Assembly (NCBI GenBank): GCA_034401135.1
Contig: JAWZSP010000002.1
Coordinates: 1,178,001 to 1,242,000 of the forward strand
Length of the DNA: 64,000 bases
Direction of reading: 5' to 3'
DNA from: Volutella citrinella
Lineage: Eukaryota; Ascomycota; Sordariomycetes; Hypocreales; Nectriaceae
The number at the start of each line of letters is the position of its first letter. Within the stretch, counting starts at the first letter, position 1. Of the stretch, positions 55,125 to 64,000 are shown in pieces. The position numbers and the translations under genes are program-made. The notes beneath the pieces are model-generated. The model was given only the letters and a program-made list of their open reading frames with translations, was not told the DNA's origin and did no database searches.

Positions 55125-57114
55125 CTACGCCTCTGTTGATATCTGTATGTTCTCGGCGGCCAGCGCCCGCTGGTAGTCCGCCTGAGCCTTTTCGAGGGCA
55201 TCGAGTGTGGGCTGCATCAGGCGCATCACGGCTGCCTTGCCACCGCCCAGGTTCTCCGACTTCCAGCGGATCTTCTTCCCCGTGCGTTCGAAATGAGCTC
55301 GGATCTCCTTCTTGCGTGCCATGATGATCTCTTCGCGCTCCCTGTCAGCCTCGTCAGCCACGGCACTGATACGGACGCTGGACCGTTTGAGCGACTCGGC
55401 CAGGTACTGGAGCTCGGCAGCTCGGTCAGGGTCGCCAGAGAGGAAGGCATTCCAGAACTGGTGTAGGAATTCGATGGTGGTGGCATGGGTCAGGCCGCAT
55501 TTCCGGGTAAGGTCCGCAGATAGGCCCATGGGCGTGCTAGAGTCAGTCTCATGGCTGTACTTTTGGGCGCGCTGCTGGCGGACACCTTTCATGACGTCCC
55601 TGTCGGCAGCGTTGAGCGCAGAACGAGATCCAACATGCGGGCGTTTTGGCGTCTCGTCGTCACTGTCACTCTCTTCATCGAACCCGATGGCGGCGCGGAG
55701 GTCGATGCCACCAGCACCGTCATCGTCAAGTGTCTCGAGATCGCCCTGAATCTCAAAGAGAACGTCGGCCGGCTTCTGCTTGGCAAAAATGCGTGCATTG
55801 GCAGAGGGCGCCGAGTCTTGTTTTGAGAAGAACCTGTCTTGCTCCTTGACATTCAGCATAATGCGATGCTCCGCCGCCGGCCCCCTCAAATCTTTCAGGG
55901 CGAGCTGGTTGTAGAGGTCATATGACCCATTGGGGTCTTCAGCATTGGCGTCTGATGGGGCAACATTGGCCATGATCTTCTCACTCAAACTGTTCAGGGT
56001 CTTGACGATGGGAATGTTGGATCTTGGCCTCATCTCAATATCCTTGGCGTTGCCGCTCTTGAAGCCGCCCTGGTTCTCTTCATTGGCTTCAATATCGATG
56101 ATGTGAGGAACTGATTGTGCCATAATCTTGCTTTGGATTGCCTGGGTGTTCTCGCTGGCATCGTATTTGTCGAAGAGTGGGTCGGTCGGGTCGTGATCGG
56201 AAACTCGCTCGCCACGAAGCTTCTTAGACAACCGGCTGAGAAAGAACCGCGACCAGAATTCGGCTTCGGATAGCTTTGGGACGTTTTCATTGTAGATCCT
56301 CTTTACGAGAGGGTGCTGGGAGAATATCATCTGCACTTGTTCGACACTGATGTTGAGCTTCAGTTCGCCATCGACAGTGCGAGGCTTAACGGTAGACAAT
56401 ACGTTGTAGGCGCCTTTCTTCTGGTTGATCTCGATAGCATGGGATCGCAGAAGATTTGTGCGAGTGGACCAGAACTGCGAATTAAAGGCGGCCCCGGAGA
56501 TGGAATCTGGCTTCGTCTGCATAGCCTCGACATAGGTCTGGTGAAGACTGCTGTCGTTCCTCATGAGAGATTGCTGAAGTTCAATGTCGTTTTTCAAGTG
56601 ATTATCGTCGAACCAGCGTGTTGAAGTGGGCTGCGCGTTGACAGCGTTGGCAAAGGCCATGGACGCAGAGCCACTACCAGCCGCGCCATTAGGGTTGGGG
56701 GTTGACGAGCCCGAGGGAACGGCAGGCCTGACACCAGTATTACTGGACTGAAGAAGTCGTTGCAAGAGATCCTTGATGGCCTTTGCCTCTGCCTTTGCCT
56801 CGTCGGTGTTGAAGTGAAACAGGTAAGTGACGGGTTCCGCAGCTTCTCTGGACTTCTCAAAAATCTTGAGCATCACTTTAGCTGAGGTCTCTGGTGTCTG
56901 CTGAAGCTCTGGGATGCCAAGGTCAGCGCAATGGTGCTCGGTGACGGGCGATCCGCCGCAGCCCGTTGCACTCACGGGGAATATTCTTGACGGCCAGGGT
57001 GACAGTGGGAGGCCCGCCAGTGATCGGCGTCCAGGTGACGGTCTGATGATCGGGAGTCAGGGCGAGAAGGCCCTCCTTCTTTTTATAGAGGGTACGTCCG
57101 ACTGGCGCAGCCAT
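55125..57114 (-). CDS. TFB1: TFIIH subunit p62/Tfb1
   Basis: Exon 1 57114-56976 and exon 2 56908-55125, with a 67-nt intron (GTGAGT...GCTGAC...CCCAG); 640 residues. The N-terminal PH-like domain (GRTLYKKKEGLLALTPDHQTV, TVTLAVKNIP|QLQQTPE, AKVMLKIFEK) binds activators and XPC/Rad4 in known Tfb1/p62. Two BSD domains follow, seen as AFNSQFWSTRTNLLRSHA and ILVKRIYNENVP...EAEFWSRFFLSRL. The C-terminus (LTHATTIEFLHQFWNAFLSGD) matches the helical region that anchors p62 to TFIIH. The complex opens promoter DNA and acts in nucleotide-excision repair. The gene is divergent from KGD1. Confidence 0.93.
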
Positions 57115-59077
57115 GATGGAAGAGACGGGTGACCCTGGAGGCCACGAGATTCAGAGCAAACGGCGCGCTACGTGAGGAATGGTTCAAGGCATACCCCAGA
57201 GGTGAAGTCTGCCAGCTTGCCGGGCAACGGGGCGGATGCGGTCGCGACAAGATATGGGGTGGGTTCAAGGTTGCTATAGGGTGCACATCCAAAATATCTG
57301 GCCGCGGACAGGCTGATGCCGTGATACGACTTTACGAGGCGCAGCTGGAGGCGTGGGAGCCCGGACAAGAGGATTATCGCGTGCCCTGGTTGCGTGTTGA
57401 GGCCCCAGCCTTGGAGAGCACGGCACAGTCCTGGTGGTTGAGGTATGAGTTTGCTTTTCCCTGCGAAGCAGCAGGATGTTCCCGTCAAAAGGCTTGCTCA
57501 AGGTTAGCTGCCTGCGTCAGCCTGAATTGGAGTGACAGCCTTGCTGCAGAAAAGTGGAGAGCCTGAGCAACTGCGTGAGCGGGTAGGAGTGGAGCTTACA
57601 TCCTGCTAGTGCACTATCACGGACAGGTACGTACCGAGCCGTACGCACACCAGAGCTGTCACTCCCAGTCAGCTGTGAGGCAACTGAAATCCAGTACGTA
57701 CCCGCCTGACCTTTCCCAAGCTCGCCTGGGGTGCAATCAATTACTCCTGTTTCCAGTGTGTCCCACCTGTGCTTACAATCGGGATGTGAGGCCGGACGCT
57801 ACGGAGGACTACGGGGGTGCACCCCCAAAGGTGAGCCATTTTGTGGCTGATGCACAGCGACACAGTGGCTTGGCCGGTGTGCGTCCCCCAAGATGCAACT
57901 CTCCAGAGCTGCCCCCCTGCTAGACCATGTGGCGACGGCTATTCACCCTGTTCGACGCCCAGAAAACCTCATGATGTCTTCTCCGCAATCTCAACTTCCT
58001 CCCGCAGCGCCGGGCGCGTCATGACCATACCGTGCGAGATATGGGCCGATGTGATCTGTTTCCGAGCCCTGTCGAATCTCACAGCGGGCGTCGGCTGGTC
58101 TGTGAGGTGTACAGTGCATGTCCGAGAGGCGACCCGGACTTATATCGCCGACCGAGAATTTTCTGGATATGCGCGTGGTCGGTCTGGGCGGGAGCTACTT
58201 TTAGCACCCCCCAGCGACCTCTCCACTGTCTCCAGGTAGAGCTAGTGCGAACCAAGGCACGCATAAAAAGCCCCTGGCGACCAGCGCCGGACATCAAAGT
58301 GTCAATATGTGGTTTGCATCGGCGAAGTGCCGCCGGCCGCCGTGATAGTTGATACAGTGATTAGTGGCTGGGCTATGCATCGGGACAAAACGCCAGGAGG
58401 AAGCAAGCAAGCAAGCAAGCAATGGACCTGCACAGACCCAAGACGCGCAGCGCGGTACACAGTGCCCCCAGGATCGATACGGCCAACGATCCTCGGTAAC
58501 CTATGTCCCCTGACACCCCCGGGCCGCCAAAAACCTGGCTCTGCAGGGCCACTATGCACTGTTTTGCAGGCCCTGTGACTGGCATGTCTACTGGCTCGCT
58601 GAGCCGGCGCCCGCCCTCGGTGAGCCGCTGTGGCCCCTGTGACTGGCTGGCTTAGCCGTGTCGCCTCCCTCCATCCGCACTGCTTTTTCTGGGGCTCTGC
58701 AGCGGCCATGTACTCGCCTGCCCAATGGGGAGCCTTACTCCTTGCGCTCAGAACCGGGTTTGCCGGGGGCGTCATCGTGTTTTTTCCCCAGTAATTGTCC
58801 AGTACGTACATGTTAGCCAGCCGGGCAGCAACTGTACCGTAGCTTTTTCCACCCTCCCGCCTCGACACTCACTTCCTCATCTCTTCTCCTCCCATTCCAA
58901 AGCTCGTCACTTCCCGGGACTTGCCAAACTCTCCCCTCAGTCCTCTTGACTTACTCCGCCGTTCTTTCACGTCGTAGTGGGTAGTTCAGGGGATGCTTGC
59001 CATTCATCTCTTCCTCTGTTAAGCTTGGTACTCCCTCGTCTCTGTCGCCTCCCGTCAAATCGTCACCACCGTTCACC
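57115..59077. promoter_or_regulatory. Divergent intergenic region, TFB1 / KGD1
   Basis: About 2 kb with no supported coding sequence. A GCAA microsatellite lies at 58403-58422. The last 200 bp before KGD1 is CT-rich, as expected for a strong fungal promoter. Confidence 0.45.
58403..58422 (+). repeat. (GCAA)5 microsatellite
   Basis: Five perfect GCAA units. Confidence 0.9.
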
Positions 59078-62000
59078 ATGTTGAGGAATTCGCTCTCCCG
59101 AGCTAGCTCGCAGCTCCTCCGCGGCGCTCGCTGCTCTGCCGCCTCATCAAAAGCCTCCATCTCGACCGTCTCGGCACGCACGTCGTCATGGAAGCTCGCC
59201 TCGGCCCGTCGCCCTCTGGCCGTCGCAGCTCGTCGCTCCTATGCGACCAGCGCAACCCAGTCCCCCCCCGACCCCAGCGACAACTTCCTGTCGGGCAACA
59301 CTGCTAGTTACATTGACGAGATGTACATGCAGTGGAAGCAGGACCCCGAGAACGTTCACGTCTCGTGGCAGGTCTACTTCAAGAACATGGAGAGCGGCGA
59401 CATGCCCATCTCCCAGGCCTTCCAGCCTCCCCCCAACCTGGTCCCCAACATGACTGGCGGCGTTCCTCGCCTGTCCGGTGGCCTTGCTATGGAGGACGGC
59501 TCCGATGTCACCAACCACTTGAAGGTCCAGCTCCTCGTCCGCGCATACCAGGCCCGTGGTCACCACACTGCCAACATCGATCCCCTCGGCATCCGAAACA
59601 CGGGCACTGTTGGCTTCGGCAACATCAAGCCCAAGGAGCTTACCCTCGACTACTACCAATTCACTGAGAAGGACCTCGATACCGAGTATACCCTCGGACC
59701 CGGCATTCTTCCCCGCTTCAAGCGCGAGGGCCGTGATAAGATGACTCTGCGCGAGATCGTCGCTGCCTGCGAGAAGATCTATTGTGGCTCCTATGGAGTC
59801 GAGTTCATTCATATTCCCGATCGTGAGAAGTGCGATTGGCTGCGTGAGCGCCTCGAGGTGCCCCAGCCCTTCAAGTACTCCATTGACGAGAAGCGCCGCG
59901 TCCTTGACCGTCTCATTTGGAGCTCCAGCTTCGAGGCCTTCCTGGCCACCAAGTACCCCAACGACAAGCGTTTCGGTCTTGAGGGCTGCGAGACCCTGGT
60001 TCCCGGTATGAAGGCTCTCATTGACCGTAGCGTTGACTACGGTGTTAAGGACATTGTCATTGGTATGCCTCACCGTGGTCGCCTGAATGTTCTCAGCAAC
60101 GTTGTTCGCAAGCCCAACGAGTCCATCTTCAGCGAGTTCGCCGGTACTGCTGGTGGCGAGGACGAGGGATCCGGCGATGTCAAGTACCACCTTGGCATGA
60201 ACTTCGAGCGTCCCACCCCCTCTGGCAAGCGAGTCCAGCTCTCGCTTGTCGCCAACCCCTCCCACTTGGAGGCTGAGGACCCTGTTGTCCTGGGCAAGAC
60301 TCGCGCCATCCAGCACTACAACAACGACGAGCAGGCCCACCGCACTGCCATGAGCGTCCTGCTCCATGGCGATGCTGCTTTCGCTGGCCAGGGTGTCGTC
60401 TACGAATGTCTCGGCTTCCACTCGCTCCCTGCCTTCTCCACTGGCGGCACCATCCACCTCGTTGTCAACAACCAGATTGGTTTCACCACCGACCCCCGAT
60501 TCTCTCGATCGACCGCTTACTGCACGGATATCGCCAAGACCATCGATGCCCCCGTCTTCCACGTCAACGCCGACGATGCTGAGGCTGTCAACTACGTTTG
60601 CCAGCTTGCTGCTGACTGGCGCGCCGAGTTCCAGCACGATGTCGTCATCGATCTCGTCTGCTACCGAAAGTACGGCCACAACGAGACTGACCAGCCCTCG
60701 TTCACCCAGCCCCTCATGTACAAGCGCATCAACTCCAAGGAGCCCCAGATCGACGTCTACGTCAACAAGCTCCTTCAGGAGGGCACCTTCACCAAGGAGG
60801 ACATTGATGAGCACAAGCAGTGGGTGTGGGGCATGCTCGAGGAGAGCTTCACCAAGTCCAAGGACTACACTCCCACCTCCAAGGAGTGGACCACTTCCGC
60901 CTGGAACGGCTTCAAGTCCCCCAAGGAGCTTGCTACCGAAGTCCTGGCTCAGAACGAGACCAATGTCGATCTCAAGACTCTCCAGCACATTGGTGAGGTT
61001 ATCGGAAGCGCCCCCGAGGGTTTCGCCCCTCACCGCAACCTGAACCGTATCCTCAAGGCTCGTACCAAGTCTGTTATTGACGGCAAGAACATTGACTTCC
61101 CCACCGCCGAGGCTCTCGCCTTTGGCTCGCTCGTCACCGAGGGCTACCACGTCCGTGTGTCCGGCCAGGATGTTGAGCGTGGTACCTTCTCTCAGCGTCA
61201 CGCCGTCTTCCACGACCAGGAGACTGAGGACACGTACACCCCTCTGCAGCACATCAGCAAGGACCAGGGCAAGTTTGTCATCTCCAACTCGTCGCTGAGC
61301 GAGTTCGGTGCTCTTGGCTTCGAGTACGGCTACTCCCTCTCCTCGCCCAACGCCCTGGTCATGTGGGAGGCCCAGTTTGGTGATTTCGCCAACAACGCCC
61401 AGGTTATCACTGATCAGTTCATCGCCTCGGGTGAGGTCAAGTGGATGCAGCGAACTGGTCTCGTCATGTCTCTTCCCCACGGCTACGATGGTCAGGGTCC
61501 TGAGCACTCGTCCGGCCGTCTGGAGCGATACCTCCAGCTTTCCAACGAGGATCCCCGCGAGTTCCCCAGCGGCGAGAAGCTCGAGCGTCAGCACCAGGAC
61601 ATCAACATGCAGATCGCCTACCCCACCACTCCCGCCAACCTGTTCCACCTCCTGCGCCGACAGATGCACCGCCAGTTCCGAAAGCGTAAGTCTAGAAGAA
61701 ATAACCCTTCTGTTGTGGCACGTATGCTAACTCGCTCTAGCCCTCATCATCTTCTTCTCCAAGTCCCTTCTCCGACACCCTCTGGCCCGCTCCAACATTG
61801 AGGAGTTCTCCAGCGAAAGCGCTGGCCTCCAGTGGATCATTCCTGATCCCGAGCACGAGACTGGCGCCATCAAGAAGCCTGAGGAGATTGAGCGTGTTAT
61901 TCTCTGCACTGGTCAGGTCTGGGCTGCTCTGCACAAGTACCGTGCCGACAACAAGATCGACAACGTCGCCTTCACCCGAATTGAGCAGCTGAACCCCTTC

Positions 62001-62285
62001 CCCTGGCAGCAGCTGAAGGAGAACCTCGACCAGTATCCCAACGCCAAGACCATCGTCTGGGCCCAGGAGGAGCCCCTCAACGCCGGTGCCTGGAGCTTCG
62101 CCCAGCCCCGTATTGAGACGCTGCTCAACCAGACCGAGCACCATCACCGCAAGCACGTCATGTACGCCGGCCGCAATCCCAGTGCCTCCGTCGCCACTGG
62201 TCTCAAGAGCGTGCATCTCAAGGAGGAGCAGGACCTGCTTAACATGGCCTTTACCGTGAAGCAGGACAAGCTCAAGGGCGAGTAA
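59078..62285 (+). CDS. KGD1: 2-oxoglutarate dehydrogenase E1, mitochondrial
   Basis: Exons 59078-61685 and 61741-62285, with a 55-nt intron (GTAAGT...GCTAAC...CTCTAG); 1050 residues, the family's normal length. The presequence [19 protein letters not shown] is mitochondrial. The N-terminal segment [57 protein letters not shown], the thiamine-diphosphate region ([18 protein letters not shown]), [17 protein letters not shown] and the C-terminal [16 protein letters not shown] are all present. E1 decarboxylates 2-oxoglutarate in the TCA cycle. A tail-to-tail CIA1 gene follows. The 827-codon frame on the opposite strand is a by-product of biased codon use. Confidence 0.97.
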
Positions 62286-62775
62286 ACTTGTTTCTAAAGA
62301 GTGTTTTTCCGTTTCAATGGTTTCGTGGCATATTGTCGCTAGCGGGTCGGGATCGGTAGAGAAGGAGAAGGAAGATTGAAGTCATCCCTATTGTTTATTA
62401 TTGTTTGCACCTCGTGGAATGGATAAGAGACGCTCGTTTGGGGAGGGGACTGGAGCTTGAATGGTTGAAGGGGGCCCGCGTGCATCACCGCGCGCTCTCT
62501 CGCTTCGTGTAGAACCACTTTGTATCATAAACCCTCCTAGACGAAAGGATAAAGCCGTGTCTTGGGGGCCTTTCCCCCAAGGGGCATGCGATATGAGCAT
62601 GGCGGAGCCAGATGCTCCGCCTCGGTGTGAATGTTTCTTAGAGTTCCGAATAATAATCTGGGGATGCCTAGAGTTGTCCCTCCCGCCGTCAAACGCTCGC
62701 TGTGCGCCCGTGATTTAAACTGAAAGCCATTGTGATTGCTTAACAAGTTGTCATTATTTTGTTTCTATTTCTGTT
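62286..62775. other. Convergent 3' flanks of KGD1 and CIA1
   Basis: 490 bp. No gene seen. Confidence 0.4.
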
Positions 62776-64000
62776 TCATCGTTGATGCTCTGCGAGAACA
62801 ACCTGCCACGGCCGAACCAGCCCATCGTCACCCGTCGTGATGAGCATCTCCTCCTCACCTCGTCGCTCCGAGCCCGTGTCGAACCGCTTGCTCCAGGTGA
62901 CATGGTTGACCTCGTAGGGGCCATGAGCGCTGGGCTGCGTAGCCAGGACGTGCCACTTGTGCGATCCGGGTAGCTGGCGCAGCTGAGTCACTGCTGCGTC
63001 CTCGGTGTTGGCGTCGGCCATTGGCTGGTCTTGAGGCACGGAGGCATTCTCAAGCGACTCCGATGCCTGGTTCTCCTTGTACAGCGCGATGATACCGTCA
63101 CTACCCGTGCTGGCGACCAATCCAGAGTCGGCGCTCCACGCTACGGAGTAGATGTCACGGGTATGCGCCTTGGGCAGGGCAGCCGTGCAAACCCATTCCT
63201 CCCTCAAAGACCTGCGCATGGTGTTGGGAATGCCACCAAGAGCACTCGCTGACCTTGACAACCCATCAACCTCATCATCTTCATCCTCCTTTAATGTCCA
63301 TATGCGAATGGTCCCGTCCGCGGAAAATGTCATGAGACGTGGGAACCGGTCATTCTGCGGATTCGGCTCCCACTGAAGGCCCCAGACGGTCCCGTCATGA
63401 CCTTCGAGCACCGAGACGCATACCCACTCCGCATCGCCGTCCTCACGCCAGATACGGACTGTGTTGTCGTAGCTGGCACTGGCGAGCACATCAGCGCCAT
63501 AGCGACGACGAGAGTTGCGACCCGGCACATCTGGGCACCAGGCAACGGCCTTGACATCTCCCTCGTGTTCATTGAGAACGGCAATGGTCTCCCACTCGTC
63601 GTCGGCCTCGGAGGCGCCAATGTCCTCCCAGATCCAGACAGACTTATCACGCGAGCAGGTCGCGAGGTAGGAGCCCGAGGGCGAGAAGGCACACGACTTG
63701 ATCTCCGAATCGTGGCCCTCGAGGACGAGAGTAAACTCCCAGTCCTTGTCACCGGGGTTAGAGTCCCCCTCGTCATCGGAGGCATTGTTGCTGCGCCGGC
63801 TTAGCCCGCGGGCCGTCACCTCGACTTCGAGCGCATCGCTTGTCGGCTGTGCAGCACCGTCGGCTACATCACCGTCCCAGCGCCAGATGCCAGCGGTCGA
63901 GTCGAAGCTGCCGGTGACAAGACAGAGCTTGTGGGGCGGCAGCCCGGGCTTCCAGGCGGCGGAACGGACGGAACGTGTGTGGCCGCCGGTGAGGGAGCTA
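62776..64000 (-). CDS. CIA1: Cytosolic Fe-S cluster assembly protein CIA1 (WD40), 5' end beyond window
   Basis: The frame is open from the right edge (first full codon at 63999) to a stop at 62776-62778, 407 residues; the start lies outside. It is a WD40 beta-propeller: GHTRSVRSAAWKP, SFDSTAGIWRWDGD, GHDSEIKSCAFSPSGSYLAT, RDKSVWIWE, EHEGDVKAVAWCPD, SYDNTVRIWRED, GHDGTVWGLQWEP, ADGTIRIWTL and DIYSVAWSADSG repeat blades. This spacing, with the long inter-blade insertions, fits CIA1/CIAO1, which targets Fe-S clusters to cytosolic and nuclear apoproteins. It converges on KGD1. Confidence 0.9.
   Translation of the reverse strand, partial: SSLTGGHTRSVRSAAWKPGLPPHKLCLVTGSFDSTAGIWRWDGDVADGAAQPTSDALEVEVTARGLSRRSNNASDDEGDSNPGDKDWEFTLVLEGHDSEIKSCAFSPSGSYLATCSRDKSVWIWEDIGASEADDEWETIAVLNEHEGDVKAVAWCPDVPGRNSRRRYGADVLASASYDNTVRIWREDGDAEWVCVSVLEGHDGTVWGLQWEPNPQNDRFPRLMTFSADGTIRIWTLKEDEDDEVDGLSRSASALGGIPNTMRRSLREEWVCTAALPKAHTRDIYSVAWSADSGLVASTGSDGIIALYKENQASESLENASVPQDQPMADANTEDAAVTQLRQLPGSHKWHVLATQPSAHGPYEVNHVTWSKRFDTGSERRGEEEMLITTGDDGLVRPWQVVLAEHQR

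Noticed and set aside
57129..57566. 145-codon open frame between TFB1 and KGD1
   Set aside because: No ATG at its start, no domain, inside a divergent promoter region.
59186..61669. 827-codon open frame antisense to KGD1
   Set aside because: It mirrors a highly C-ending-codon-biased gene; such bias removes stops from the antisense frame. Its Leu/Val/Gly/Glu-rich translation has no domain.

Overview
The window is nuclear DNA of a filamentous ascomycete, most likely a Sordariomycete and plausibly Hypocreales. This is inferred from short 48-70 nt GT-AG introns with CTAAC/CTGAC-type branch sites, GC-rich coding sequence, CT-rich promoters, a HET-domain gene, Zn2Cys6 regulators, a fungal SUZ12-like gene and ATP synthase, cytochrome oxidase and KGD1 genes of filamentous-fungal type. 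No species name can be supported from sequence alone. Exon boundaries below were read by hand from splice sites and reading frame. The two edge genes (F-box protein on the left, CIA1 on the right) run out of the window.

Layout, left to right. 1-4.99 kb: an F-box gene (-) divergent from a SUZ12/VEFS Polycomb gene (+) whose C-terminal PHD-like finger is followed by an in-frame TAG and another 71 open codons. 5-10.1 kb: an unrecognised, probably degraded gene (-), a Zn2Cys6 regulator (+) and a small Rossmann-fold reductase (-). 11-15.4 kb: a Q/H-rich unknown protein (-), a tRNA-Ser(AGA) and a HET-domain gene (+). 15.7-29.4 kb: housekeeping genes for splicing (SF3B2/CUS1), ER-Golgi transport (SLY41), replication origin licensing (ORC5) and replication-fork repair (MMS22/Mus7). 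A three-exon, 58-residue membrane microprotein lies divergent from MMS22. 31.4-41.9 kb: COX5 (complex IV), mitochondrial ClpX (MCX1), glycogen branching enzyme and ATP synthase beta (ATP2). 51.7-64 kb: a mitochondrial AAA+ ATPase, TFIIH subunit TFB1, alpha-ketoglutarate dehydrogenase E1 (KGD1) and cytosolic Fe-S assembly protein CIA1.

The odd part is 42.3-47.8 kb, between ATP2 and a second Zn2Cys6 regulator. This accessory island is made of direct and inverted copies of one unfamiliar gene family: a shared TATA/leader module with a 5' UTR intron, several truncated or frameshifted coding pieces, and one long open copy at 46001-46777. The pieces are punctuated by a 43-bp repeat that sits at their ends, and a 68-bp block repeated with one mismatch lies near both borders. 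I see no reverse transcriptase, integrase or transposase frame.

Five nuclear genes for mitochondrial proteins (COX5, MCX1, ATP2, the AAA ATPase, KGD1) fall within about 31 kb, but they are transcribed separately and are probably only neighbours. The chromatin, replication and repair genes are likewise ordinary conserved neighbours and not a pathway cluster.
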